Below, piece by piece: positions 52,625-61,183 of a DNA stretch of 64,000 nucleotides. The translations under genes were made by a program, and so were the position numbers. The notes beneath the pieces are model-generated. The model was not told where the DNA came from and searched no databases. It worked only from the letters and a program-made list of their open reading frames with translations. Source of the stretch: Candidatus Poribacteria bacterium (lineage in GTDB: Bacteria > Poribacteria > WGA-4E > WGA-3G). Every line of letters starts with the position of its first letter. Positions within the stretch are counted from its first letter, which is position 1. The DNA is taken from NCBI GenBank assembly GCA_028824125.1, contig JAPPES010000097.1:1-64000 (forward strand), written 5' to 3'.

Positions 52625-55132
52625 TTATGACCAGACAAACACTTCGTCATCGTCTGGTGAATATCCGATGAATACTGCCAAAACTATTCTGGCACGCGTG
52701 CCTTGGACAGGTGGTACTTCGTGGATACACCGTGTGTTGAAAAAGTAGAGATCACCTTGTTCCAAATTGACCTGACAGTTTTCTATTCCGTTTTCTGCTG
52801 CGTACTTGTCAAACGTTTCTGCAGCAATATGTGGTTGAATGTCTTCAGACCAAAGGCATCGGTGTAGGATAGCTTGTGTTCCTTTTCCGGTGGCGTCCGC
52901 ATTTTGGACGCACAACACACCCGCGAACTGATGTTCAAAGCGGTAAACGGCATAATCGGTGCGCTGCTCACGGTATTTAACACTATCAATGTGCGGTTTA
53001 TAGCTATGTGTTTCGTAGTGGACTCGGAAGATCGCAGGACCGTAAAGTGAACCGTCAGGTTCATTTGCAACTTTAACCTCTTTTCCGGGGGAAAGCGCAG
53101 CGAGGGATTCATAAATCAGATCAACGGGGTTATCAAATCCATCAAAAAGAAATTGAAAAAGATGGTGTGTTGCTTCAGCATGCGTTAAAAAACGGGTTTT
53201 ATCGCTACCACGATTGCCAAGGCTTGTTCCGATGTCTATTCGGGTGCGCTTGTCGGCAGAGTTGGTGTCTGCTTCGTCACGCATCAATCCCATGTTTGTG
53301 AATCTATCAATGAGTCCTTGACATTGTGCGGGAGAATAGGCATTCCGTAAAATAATGGCAGGTATTTCCGCTTGTGAAAGTGAATAGATGGGATCACTGT
53401 ATTGTTCGCAAACTGTTTTGAGATTGGGCTCTGCAGGAAGCCAATTGGTTTGAGATTTCATGGGCATCTCCATATTTTGCGGGTGCTTAGGTGTATAAGA
53501 AAATTTTGGTTCGGACAATACTTGAGATGGACGTTTTTGCATTACGGGTATGATATAACTCTGAATAGTCAGGTCATCAAATGTGTCCGTTTCAACAAGC
53601 GGATTCGGGACATCACGATGGTCAAACACAACATAGTAACCTTCTGTAGCTCTTTCCATGTTTAGATATTCTGCAAGTTGCTGCTTTCCCGCTTGATAGC
53701 GCCGTTCACTTCGCCATATCTTCGTTTCAATAATGTATTGCTTACCGTTGTGTGAAATAATAATGTCTGCTCTACCTCTTCCTGTTTGAACTTCTAATCG
53801 CATTGAAGCACCTATGGCTTGCACGAACTGATCAAGATAGGCATAGAGGAGATATTGTCCGACAAATTCTTGAGGAGAATCAGGCACTTGTAGAATTTTA
53901 TATCCTGCGCGAGTGATGAAATTCTTAAAATTATCAATCACGGAATGCATCTGTATCATGCCTGTTGATGTGATATATCCTGAAAAATCCATCGGCCCGT
54001 CTTCTGAAAAGTATTCGCTTTCAAGGCCATTTGCAGGCGGTTGAAACGCCTGGATTACACAATGCAGGTAAATCGGATTTAAAATTTTACACAGTCCATC
54101 TTCCCCTTTCGTAATGACACCATAGGATACCAGCTCACTAATGATTTCGTTGCTGAGGTTATAACGTCTACCTTTCTCAGAAAATGCAATTTCCATTAGC
54201 ATCTCTTCAAATTTGCGATCTCTTCGGATATTGGTAATTAAATGTTCAATGTTTGTGTTACGCTCTTCAAGGAGTTTTGCGTGCGCTTGTAAAAAATGTG
54301 GAATTTGAATCGGTTCGCTTTTGGGAATCTCAAGTTCTTCTGTGAGAATCTGTGCGATTCTATTGACTAAGAAGGGTTGTCCAACGGTTTGTTGATGAAG
54401 CATTTCAATGACTTCTGATTTAAAAGCTTGTCCAACTTCATTCGTATACTGCGAAAGGAATTCACGCACTTGTGCAAGCGTAAAGTTTGGCAACGTGAAC
54501 TCATCTTGTATGTTGAATGGTGAGATAGAACGATCATAATTCAGTTGTGTGATGTTTTTAACTCCAACAATGCCAACACTGTATGGTGATCGAACATCCC
54601 TTCCGGTAAGATATATGCGACGAAGTGTGTGTAGAAAATCGCTGACAACGGGTTCTGGGATGCCATCAAATTCATCAATTATTAGCACGATGCGAGGTGG
54701 TAGAGATGTAGATGTTTCACATGTAAGCAGATTAGGAAGTTGCCTGAAAAATCGTCTGAGTGCAACGTGGTCATTAATTTTTACGCTACCTAAAAATTCT
54801 TTAAGTTCTTGAGAAGGCGCGATACCTCGCCTCTTTAATAGTGTATCAATTTCTTCCAGAATATCTTCGCAGATGTCAGCGTAAAATACATCAGAGGGGC
54901 GATTTTTATAGTCCTCAAAATTGAGTTGAATTGGGAAAAAAGTCATCCCCTCCTCTGTGAGCGCACTGAGAGCGTTTTTAAAGAAGGTTGTTTTTCCAGT
55001 TTGCCGCGGAGCGAAAAGGACAATGTATCGTCCTTGTTTTACACGCTCAATGTAATCGGCAAGTTCCTGTTCACGCGGAACAACATAGTGATCTTTAGAA
55101 TTAACAGGGCCTTGTGTCCCAAATTTTCTCAT
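52625..55132 (-). CDS. ATPase / PD-(D/E)xK nuclease / 2OG-Fe(II) oxygenase fusion
   Basis: An 835-residue three-part protein. Residues ~20-330 are an AAA-like P-loop ATPase (Walker A FAPRQTGKTTFF, Walker B VLIIDEFDG). Residues ~395-545 are a PD-(D/E)xK nuclease-like domain with GRGRADIIISHNGKQYIIETKIWR. Residues ~580-835 look like a 2OG-Fe(II) oxygenase: YKPHIDSVKYRE (His-x-Asp) and distal His in TRCIHEVPPVQGTRARIVLAV. The first two parts together resemble the AAA-like/PD-DExK_9 protein family. Met558 (ATG at 53461) has GGAG six bases before it, so the oxygenase could also be made on its own. The usual amino-terminal phrase PREQELADYIERVKQGRYIVLF supports the start. Confidence 0.85.
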   Translation of the reverse strand: MRKFGTQGPVNSKDHYVVPREQELADYIERVKQGRYIVLFAPRQTGKTTFFKNALSALTEEGMTFFPIQLNFEDYKNRPSDVFYADICEDILEEIDTLLKRRGIAPSQELKEFLGSVKINDHVALRRFFRQLPNLLTCETSTSLPPRIVLIIDEFDGIPEPVVSDFLHTLRRIYLTGRDVRSPYSVGIVGVKNITQLNYDRSISPFNIQDEFTLPNFTLAQVREFLSQYTNEVGQAFKSEVIEMLHQQTVGQPFLVNRIAQILTEELEIPKSEPIQIPHFLQAHAKLLEERNTNIEHLITNIRRDRKFEEMLMEIAFSEKGRRYNLSNEIISELVSYGVITKGEDGLCKILNPIYLHCVIQAFQPPANGLESEYFSEDGPMDFSGYITSTGMIQMHSVIDNFKNFITRAGYKILQVPDSPQEFVGQYLLYAYLDQFVQAIGASMRLEVQTGRGRADIIISHNGKQYIIETKIWRSERRYQAGKQQLAEYLNMERATEGYYVVFDHRDVPNPLVETDTFDDLTIQSYIIPVMQKRPSQVLSEPKFSYTPKHPQNMEMPMKSQTNWLPAEPNLKTVCEQYSDPIYSLSQAEIPAIILRNAYSPAQCQGLIDRFTNMGLMRDEADTNSADKRTRIDIGTSLGNRGSDKTRFLTHAEATHHLFQFLFDGFDNPVDLIYESLAALSPGKEVKVANEPDGSLYGPAIFRVHYETHSYKPHIDSVKYREQRTDYAVYRFEHQFAGVLCVQNADATGKGTQAILHRCLWSEDIQPHIAAETFDKYAAENGIENCQVNLEQGDLYFFNTRCIHEVPPVQGTRARIVLAVFIGYSPDDDEVFVWS

Positions 55133-55202
55133 CTTTACGCCTTAAGTTTTCAAATTGTTCTTTTCAAAGAGGCTACATTATTTTGTTGCTTTGGACAATG
55201 CA

Positions 55203-56030
55203 TCAGAACTTCGGATTAAAAAGATAATCATCCAATTTCTCATCTACGAATTCAGCATTATGGTCAAGTTCACTGTTTTCAAAAGCGGCTTCACATCCGG
55301 TTTGGTATTTCAACCGTCTGCCAGAACGTAGCCAGCGGGCGCGGTGAATCATGGCTATCATGTGGCGTGGTGTGTCGGACAAGTTTGGGACGCCTCGATG
55401 CCAAAGCCGCATATCTCGAATCAACATGCTCCCTTTTTTCGCGTTGCCGCGGATAGGCGGCGCTATTTCGCGGCGTTCTGCCTCATGTGTTTCGTCTATG
55501 TGTCGCCCACTAACGTCCAGATGCGACCCAGGCCAGAGTTCCACACTGCCGTTCTCTTCCGTTGTCCCCTGAGGTGAGATATTCACAACCACCTCGGCTG
55601 CAGGATGTGCCACCTCCTGATGTGGCCACAGATGATCACCGTCTCTGTGGAGCGGTTGCGTACCGCTGCCAGGGCAGTTTGTGTTGCCGTTGTAGAAATT
55701 ATTGTAGACCCCTGGGCCGAGTAGTTCCTTTGTTACCTGCACGACGTAAGGGTTCGCAACAATGTCGCTGAAAATATACGGGGCAAACGGTGGCGGTCCC
55801 TGCTGAAGATGTCCCTTGAGCATTCCTGCGCCACCCCATTTTTCTGCCTTAATCAACTTTTGCGAATCGGCATTCATCCGTTCTCGCAAAATATCCAGGT
55901 GTTCATGGGCGATAATATTCTCTATAACGACACATCCATCAACGCGGATTGCTTTAATTGCTTTTTCAACGTGAGTGTCTGAGAGTTTGCCAGCTGTTAA
56001 TTCATTCGGTTGTGCTGTTACTACTACCAT
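55203..56030 (-). CDS. Phytanoyl-CoA dioxygenase (PhyH) family oxygenase
   Basis: A 275-residue Fe(II)/2-oxoglutarate oxygenase. Iron ligands: LHRDGDHLWPH (His-x-Asp, about 128) and His in MRLWHRGVPN (about 206); the Arg of TPRHMIAM would bind 2-oxoglutarate. ENGSVELWPGSH lies between. Its ATG lies 29 bases inside the end of the aspartate kinase gene, so translation is coupled to it. Substrate unknown. Confidence 0.9.
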   Translation of the reverse strand: MVVVTAQPNELTAGKLSDTHVEKAIKAIRVDGCVVIENIIAHEHLDILRERMNADSQKLIKAEKWGGAGMLKGHLQQGPPPFAPYIFSDIVANPYVVQVTKELLGPGVYNNFYNGNTNCPGSGTQPLHRDGDHLWPHQEVAHPAAEVVVNISPQGTTEENGSVELWPGSHLDVSGRHIDETHEAERREIAPPIRGNAKKGSMLIRDMRLWHRGVPNLSDTPRHMIAMIHRARWLRSGRRLKYQTGCEAAFENSELDHNAEFVDEKLDDYLFNPKF

Positions 56031-57378
56031 TGAAAAATTCCTTATAGAGTGCTCGAACTGCTGTATCCATATCTGTTGACTTTACGCCAAACATCATGCT
56101 GACCTCATTTGAACCTTGGTTAATAATCTCTATGTTTACATTCGAACTTGCTAAGGCGCCTGTTGCTCGTGAAGCTACACCGACGGTGTGCTGCATACCT
56201 TCACCAACAACCATGATGAGAGATAAATCACGTTCTACAGATACATCCTCAGGTGCAAGTGTTTGGCGTATTTTTTCAACAACCCTTTTCTCTTTTTCAA
56301 CTGGCAGATTTTCTTCACGTAGGATGACAGACATATTGTCAATACCAGATGGAACATGTTCAAAAGAGATGTTTTCACCTTCCAAAATTTGTAGCAGCCG
56401 CCTGCCGAAACCGATCTGTCGGTTCATCAGATATTTGCTGAGATAAACACAGCAGACATTGCTCATGGCGGCAATACCAACAACAGGAGTTTTCCTCGAG
56501 TTGCAGTGCGGAACAATCAATGTACCTGCAGCTTTCGGGTTATTCGTATTTCGGATGTGAACGGGCACCATAGCACGATATACGGGTTCAAGTGCCTCAT
56601 CGTGAAATACAGAAAAACCAGCGTAGGAGAGTTCGCGCATTTCACGGTAGGTTAGTTCTGAAATGGGAGTGGGATCCGACACAATAGAAGGGTTTGCCGC
56701 AAACACAGAATCAACATCTGTGAAATTTTCGTAGACCTCTGCCCGGACTGCACTGGCAAGAATAGCCCCTGTAATGTCCGATCCACCACGGGAAAACGTT
56801 ACAATGTGACCTTCTTTGGAATAGCCGAAAAACCCCGGAAAAATCGTAATGCCGGGACGTTCGCTCAGATTCCGCAGGCGGTTATATGCTTCTGGCAGCA
56901 CTTGCGCATTCCCTGGTTCGTCTGAAAGCAGTAAACCAGCATCCTTCGGATTTACATAGTGTGCTTCTACGCCGCGTGCCTGCAGCACTTGTGCAATGAG
57001 CCGCGCACAATTGTCTTCGCCACCTGCTTTCATTGTATCTATATAGAAATCTGCATCATCTGTGCTGCCTTCAAGACGTTCTGTTAAATCACGGGCAATA
57101 GGTTCAACAACTTCGGCAGGGAGTTCTAATTCAGTAGCGATGTTCCGATAACGTTCAATTGCCTCAGCACACTCAGAGGCACCGATTTTTCCCATCAGCC
57201 GCTCCGATGCCGCTGCTATCAGCAGGTCGGTTACTTTAATGTCTTGGCTGTGACGTTTCCCGGGGGCAGACACGACAATTAACCTGCGTGCAGGGTCAGC
57301 AGTGATGATGTCACAAACCTGGCGAACCTGATCTGCTGTGGCAAGGGAACTTCCACCAAACTTTGATACTTTTAACAA
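56002..57378 (-). CDS. lysC: Aspartate kinase
   Basis: Phosphorylates aspartate, the first step toward lysine, threonine and methionine. The 458-residue product has KFGGSSLATADQV at the start, the substrate loop FSRGGSDITGAIL, FTDVDSV and ELTYREMRELSYAGFSVFHDEAL, then two ACT domains (about 300-450; VPSGIDNMSVIL and INQGSNEVSMMFGV). It follows the Bacillus YclM-type enzyme closely along its length, the form inhibited by lysine and threonine in that organism. It lies between two PhyH genes; its end overlaps one by 29 bases and its start is 23 bases after the other. Confidence 0.95.
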   Translation of the reverse strand: MLKVSKFGGSSLATADQVRQVCDIITADPARRLIVVSAPGKRHSQDIKVTDLLIAAASERLMGKIGASECAEAIERYRNIATELELPAEVVEPIARDLTERLEGSTDDADFYIDTMKAGGEDNCARLIAQVLQARGVEAHYVNPKDAGLLLSDEPGNAQVLPEAYNRLRNLSERPGITIFPGFFGYSKEGHIVTFSRGGSDITGAILASAVRAEVYENFTDVDSVFAANPSIVSDPTPISELTYREMRELSYAGFSVFHDEALEPVYRAMVPVHIRNTNNPKAAGTLIVPHCNSRKTPVVGIAAMSNVCCVYLSKYLMNRQIGFGRRLLQILEGENISFEHVPSGIDNMSVILREENLPVEKEKRVVEKIRQTLAPEDVSVERDLSLIMVVGEGMQHTVGVASRATGALASSNVNIEIINQGSNEVSMMFGVKSTDMDTAVRALYKEFFNGSSNSTTE

Positions 57379-57401
57379 TCCATGTCCTCCAATTCAATAT
57401 T

Positions 57402-58298
57402 CTATGCAGAAAATGGACGGAAACCTCGCACCATCAAACCACGATCACTATTGGATTTTTTTGCTTCTTCCGCTGCAGCAGCTCGCTTCTCCGCCTCTGT
57501 CCGATTTGTGGTTGTTGTCCCGCCAATTATCACAAAGTCATCTGTCCGTCGGTAACGGTTGATAAATGCTGGTCTCGGTTTGTCTGACATATTTTGTTTA
57601 GAACCGTGTACCGTTTTGACATTAAAAAAGATTGAATCACCAGCCTTGCCAATAACAGGGAGTGCGCTTTCCCAGGGCCACTCATCCTCTTCTAATCCAA
57701 GGTGTGAGAACGTATCCACGTGCTTCAGTTGTCCAAGGCGATGTGAACCTGGCACGACATGTAACGCTCCGTTCACAAGGTCCGTGTCCACAACATAGTT
57801 CAAAATACCGACAGGTCCCTGATAGCGATGCTCAAAGTAGGCGGAGTCTTGATGTAGGTGCTTCGGATGCCCGCCTACGGGTTCTTTATAGAGACACTGT
57901 CCATTACCGAAAATTTCAACATTCGGACCTAATATCGCCTCAACGATACTTATAGTTTTTTCATCAAAAGCAGAATGGAAAAATGCGGCGCTTGTCTGAT
58001 AGTTCACCGCTAACACCATAATCTGTTTATCTCGATCATATCCTTGCGGAGCAGGAATGAAAAGTGTGCCATTCGGTGTGCGCCACCCCTCAACAATCTG
58101 CTGTGCCTCGTCAAGTAGCGATAAAGATTCTGCGGCGGCAGTCTCAATATCCTCATGAATTGCCTCAATATAAGGATTCATCAGACCCCGCACAACAAGA
58201 CACCCGTGTTCCTCAAAGATGTCGGCAGCTTTTTCAACATCTACCGCATCTACCGACATTTCAATATCTTCAACAGTTACCTTTTGTTCCTGATTCAC
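57402..58298 (-). CDS. Phytanoyl-CoA dioxygenase (PhyH) family oxygenase
   Basis: A 298-residue Fe(II)/2-oxoglutarate oxygenase. Iron ligands: HLHQDSAYFEHR (His-x-Asp, about 147) and the distal His in VKTVHGSKQNMSD (about 231); GALHVVPGSHRLGQ lies between. It opens the four-gene group PhyH, aspartate kinase, PhyH, fusion protein on the minus strand. GGAG precedes the ATG (AAGGAGTATATT). The two PhyH proteins of this group are quite different from each other, so they are unlikely to be a recent duplication. Substrate unknown. Confidence 0.9.
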   Translation of the reverse strand: MNQEQKVTVEDIEMSVDAVDVEKAADIFEEHGCLVVRGLMNPYIEAIHEDIETAAAESLSLLDEAQQIVEGWRTPNGTLFIPAPQGYDRDKQIMVLAVNYQTSAAFFHSAFDEKTISIVEAILGPNVEIFGNGQCLYKEPVGGHPKHLHQDSAYFEHRYQGPVGILNYVVDTDLVNGALHVVPGSHRLGQLKHVDTFSHLGLEEDEWPWESALPVIGKAGDSIFFNVKTVHGSKQNMSDKPRPAFINRYRRTDDFVIIGGTTTTNRTEAEKRAAAAEEAKKSNSDRGLMVRGFRPFSA

Positions 58299-58320
58299 GA
58301 AATATACTCCTTAAAAGTCA

Positions 58321-58610
58321 TTTATAGTAAAACCTATAATTAATGAGACACTTCTGTAGCACAAACTGTTAGTTTGCGTCTTATAGAGCACAAACTAAAT
58401 GAAGATTAAAAAATAAATTGGGTAATTTAGCGAGGTTAGGAAACCTCGCCAGCAGAGATGTACACCTGCTGCTGGCAAGGTTTCCTAACCTTGCCAATTA
58501 CCGAAATATTTATTTAAACTTCATACAGTTTGTGCTACTACTTCTTTGTCCATTATGTTTCCAAAACAGGTTTATGAGGGTGTCCCAATAATTTCCGAGT
58601 TCAATATATA
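58321..58610. repeat. Nested MITE-like element
   Basis: Outer left end TTTATAGTAAAACCTATAAT (58321-58340) matches that at 46890; the outer right end near 58580-58610 (GTCCCAATAATTTCCGAGTT) matches 11668-11690. The inner element is AGCACAAACTAAATGAAGAT (58387-58406) with inverted partner AACTTCATACAGTTTGTGCT (58518-58537), holding GCGAGGTTAGGAAACCTCGC (58430-58449). A second fragment TAGCACAAACTGTTAGTTTG lies at 58357. Fills the 58299-58661 gap. Confidence 0.75.
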
Positions 58611-58661
58611 AGTTCTGTGAAGCACAAAGTATAATGCCTTGAAAGAAGCGACACTTATGCA

Positions 58662-59003
58662 TTAACCCCAGGGCGGACGGCGTCCTGTTAACTTTTCTAA
58701 ATATTCTGCTGTTTGCCGTACTTCAGCTTCAAGTTTTCTTGCCGCTCTCTGTTTTTGTGCCTCTTCAGTCCTATATTGCACTCGGTAGGTGCCTTTTTCC
58801 AGTCTCCGTAGGGCAAATTCGCCATTAACGTTCTGGTTAATATACCTGAGCATATCATGCAACAACCAGTACACATCTGTCGGTGTGTATTGGAAATCAC
58901 AGTGCTCGGATTTTCCTTTTACAGCTTCAAGTGTTGTCTGCACAAGCTCAACGACTTCGGCAAGTGTATAGGTTTTATCCTTATCCAAATTAATATGATT
59001 CAT
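58662..59003 (-). CDS. Small conserved-looking hypothetical protein
   Basis: A 113-residue protein of unknown family, mainly helical, with DKTYTLAEVVELVQTTLEAVKG at the start and an Arg/Glu-rich helix (EEAQKQRAARKLEAEVRQTAEYLEKL) at the end. It starts 9 bases after the XdhC stop, so it is the last gene of that operon. Confidence 0.7.
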   Translation of the reverse strand: MNHINLDKDKTYTLAEVVELVQTTLEAVKGKSEHCDFQYTPTDVYWLLHDMLRYINQNVNGEFALRRLEKGTYRVQYRTEEAQKQRAARKLEAEVRQTAEYLEKLTGRRPPWG

Positions 59004-59012
59004 TTTAACTTC

Positions 59013-60113
59013 TCACAATTTTATGGTTGGCATCTGGGCAGGCTGTGCCTCAAAAGCTTGCGGCTTTTCTGCTCCGTTGCGTACCTGAATTAACTGTGAA
59101 GCAATGCTTACTGCTATCTCTGGCACAGTTTTGGAGTTAATATCCAAGCCAATCGGTGCGTAAACTCGCTTCAGTTTTTCAATCGGTATACCAATCTCCA
59201 ACAGATCGTCAAAGATTAGTTTTATTTTCCTACGGCTACCGATCAATCCGATGTATCGTGCATCGGACTCAACGACACTATGAAGGGCAGACTCATCGTG
59301 CTGATGTCCGCGTGTTACAATGACTACATAAGTTAAATGGTTAATTGGATATTTTCGCAGTTCCTCAGCAATATCTCCGATAATAATTTCGTCTGCTTCC
59401 GGTAACCGTTCAGTTGAAGCAAAATCTGCTCGGTCATCAATGATTGCGATGTCAAAATCTAACCAGTTACCGAGGTGGCAGAGTGCTTGACCGACGTGTC
59501 CCGCCCCCGCAATAAGCAGAGTCGGTCTTGGCTGAAGCGGTTCAAGGAAGATTGATGTAGTTTGATTCTGTTGGAGGACGCTAGCGCGATTTTCTTCAAG
59601 GACAGTGGAGATTTGGCTTTCTACATCTGCTTCTAAAGATGAATTTCCCAATGTGCCGATCCGTTCACCATTAGCCGCAAAGACCATCTTCATGCCAACA
59701 TCTACACCTTGCTGTTCACTTTCCACAACTGTTGCGAAAATGAGTGGTACCTTCTCTGCGTTCAGTCCCTGAAGGCGAGTAAACATCTCTGCTTCAGCGC
59801 GAGTTCTCGGCAAATCTATAAAGATTTTCATATTTCCACCGCAGATAAGACCATCGTCCCAACCGTAATCACTATCCAATTGAAACTGAAGCAGCCGAGG
59901 TTCACCTCCTTGCATTAACCCGATGGCTTGTCGGCGCGCTTCCGCTTCTACACATCCACCACCGAGCGTGCCGATATTGCGTAAATCTGGGAGAATCAGC
60001 AGTTTTGCCCCCGGTTTTTGCGGTGTTGAACCTTTGGTCTCAACAACAGTGCAGTAAGCACCGACTTGATCCAATTCAATCAATTCTGGGATTTTTTGAT
60101 ATATTTCTCTCAT
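59013..60113 (-). CDS. XdhC/CoxI family protein
   Basis: In known systems XdhC binds molybdenum cofactor and hands it to molybdenum hydroxylases such as xanthine dehydrogenase. The 366-residue product has the XdhC_CoxI amino-terminal domain (CTVVETKGSTPQKPGAKLLI ... LGGGCVEAEARR) and a Rossmann domain (LLIAGAGHVGQALCHLG ... ADEIIIG ... YIGLIGSRRKIK). I start it at ATG 60113; an in-frame ATG at 60179 would add 22 residues encoded over a GTCGCTCCTACAG repeat phrase. No molybdenum hydroxylase genes are in the window. Confidence 0.88.
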   Translation of the reverse strand: MREIYQKIPELIELDQVGAYCTVVETKGSTPQKPGAKLLILPDLRNIGTLGGGCVEAEARRQAIGLMQGGEPRLLQFQLDSDYGWDDGLICGGNMKIFIDLPRTRAEAEMFTRLQGLNAEKVPLIFATVVESEQQGVDVGMKMVFAANGERIGTLGNSSLEADVESQISTVLEENRASVLQQNQTTSIFLEPLQPRPTLLIAGAGHVGQALCHLGNWLDFDIAIIDDRADFASTERLPEADEIIIGDIAEELRKYPINHLTYVVIVTRGHQHDESALHSVVESDARYIGLIGSRRKIKLIFDDLLEIGIPIEKLKRVYAPIGLDINSKTVPEIAVSIASQLIQVRNGAEKPQAFEAQPAQMPTIKL

Positions 60114-60248
60114 CTGCGTTATTATATCTATCTTCTGTAGGAGCGACTTCTTCCTAATCCATGTCCCCTGCGAATCCATATAATGCGCGATTCAGACAAT
60201 TGACAATGATTGATATACCTATCCGTGGATGAACGCTTAGATGTATGT

Positions 60249-61172
60249 TCAACTAAAGTTCTGCGACGCTGCACTCTGTGCAACAAGTTGCGTAAACTGT
60301 TCGCGTTGCAGATTTGTCAATTCTAATGGAATAATCTGCTCTATGCCATCACTACCGATTTTTGATGGAACGTTCAGGAAAACCGATGTCGTGTCCGTTG
60401 AAATCCGTGTGCCAACACTCATAACCCGCTTTTTATCTAAGCTGATTGCCGATAGCACTTGAAGAATATGACTTACTAACGTATATTCACTCGCTGAAGT
60501 ATATGGACAACGTTCCGCAACGGCTGCCGATAGACTTTGAATATCCGATTCATCCATCAATTGCGTGAGCGGGATACCGTTTATCCGACAATACTGTGGC
60601 AGCGGATATGTCACTTCGTCATTTCCAATTGCCAATGCGGATATATCTTTCACTGAGAGTCCAAGTCGAGTCGCTATTTCTGATTTTAGATGTGCCGTAG
60701 AAACACCGTTTGCAATGCCGATCACTGCTGCTGTTCCGTGGGTGTGATGTATCCATGCCGATATATAGTTGGCAAAAGGCATCGCAACCAGAAATTTAGC
60801 ATTTTGCGTCCGCTCCAGCACCTTCGGCACAATCTGACGCGCTATTGAAAGATTCGTTGTCTTCAATGCTTGTGCTGAGTGAAAACCAAAGGGGATGGAT
60901 GCAGGCAGCAGAACAACCACGTCAGAATTAGATAGTTCCTCGCCGGAATCTGTGAATGAAACTGCAGTATCGCTTGCACTCGTAGCAGTTGCAAGCGTAA
61001 TATCTTGGACACTGTCGGCTACTGGACGTGAGTTTCTTGAACTGCGATTTCCATGTTTGCCACTGGATAGCGTATTTGTGAAAAAAACAACTTCTTGTGC
61101 TAATTCCGAATGACAAATACCCCAGGCAACCGAAAGTGCTAACTGACCGGATCCTAACAATGCTATTTTCAT
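60249..61172 (-). CDS. Lactate/malate dehydrogenase-fold protein lacking catalytic residues
   Basis: A 307-residue protein that lines up with the LDH-like malate dehydrogenases: GSGQLALSVAWG (nucleotide loop), NSDVVVLLPASIP, VIGIANGVSTAHLKSEIATRLGLSVKDISAL, YPLPQYCRINGIPLTQLM, KKRVMSVG and VPSKIGSDGIEQIIPLELT. But the catalytic His of the GGHG motif is missing (AIGNDEVTYPLP), the two loop Arg residues of the PRKPGMSR motif are replaced (IPFGFHSAQA), and the Asp/Arg of the LDAAR motif are Ser/His (VSTAHL). It is probably not a dehydrogenase; a nucleotide-binding or regulatory role is possible. Only 11 bases separate it from the upstream 919-residue gene. Confidence 0.8.
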   Translation of the reverse strand: MKIALLGSGQLALSVAWGICHSELAQEVVFFTNTLSSGKHGNRSSRNSRPVADSVQDITLATATSASDTAVSFTDSGEELSNSDVVVLLPASIPFGFHSAQALKTTNLSIARQIVPKVLERTQNAKFLVAMPFANYISAWIHHTHGTAAVIGIANGVSTAHLKSEIATRLGLSVKDISALAIGNDEVTYPLPQYCRINGIPLTQLMDESDIQSLSAAVAERCPYTSASEYTLVSHILQVLSAISLDKKRVMSVGTRISTDTTSVFLNVPSKIGSDGIEQIIPLELTNLQREQFTQLVAQSAASQNFS

Positions 61173-61183
61173 GCCGTTTGTTC

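Noticed and set aside
55203-58298. Ectoine/hydroxyectoine cluster (EctD-like PhyH with aspartate kinase)
   Set aside because: No ectA, ectB or ectC gene lies nearby and the kinase resembles YclM rather than the ectoine-associated form.
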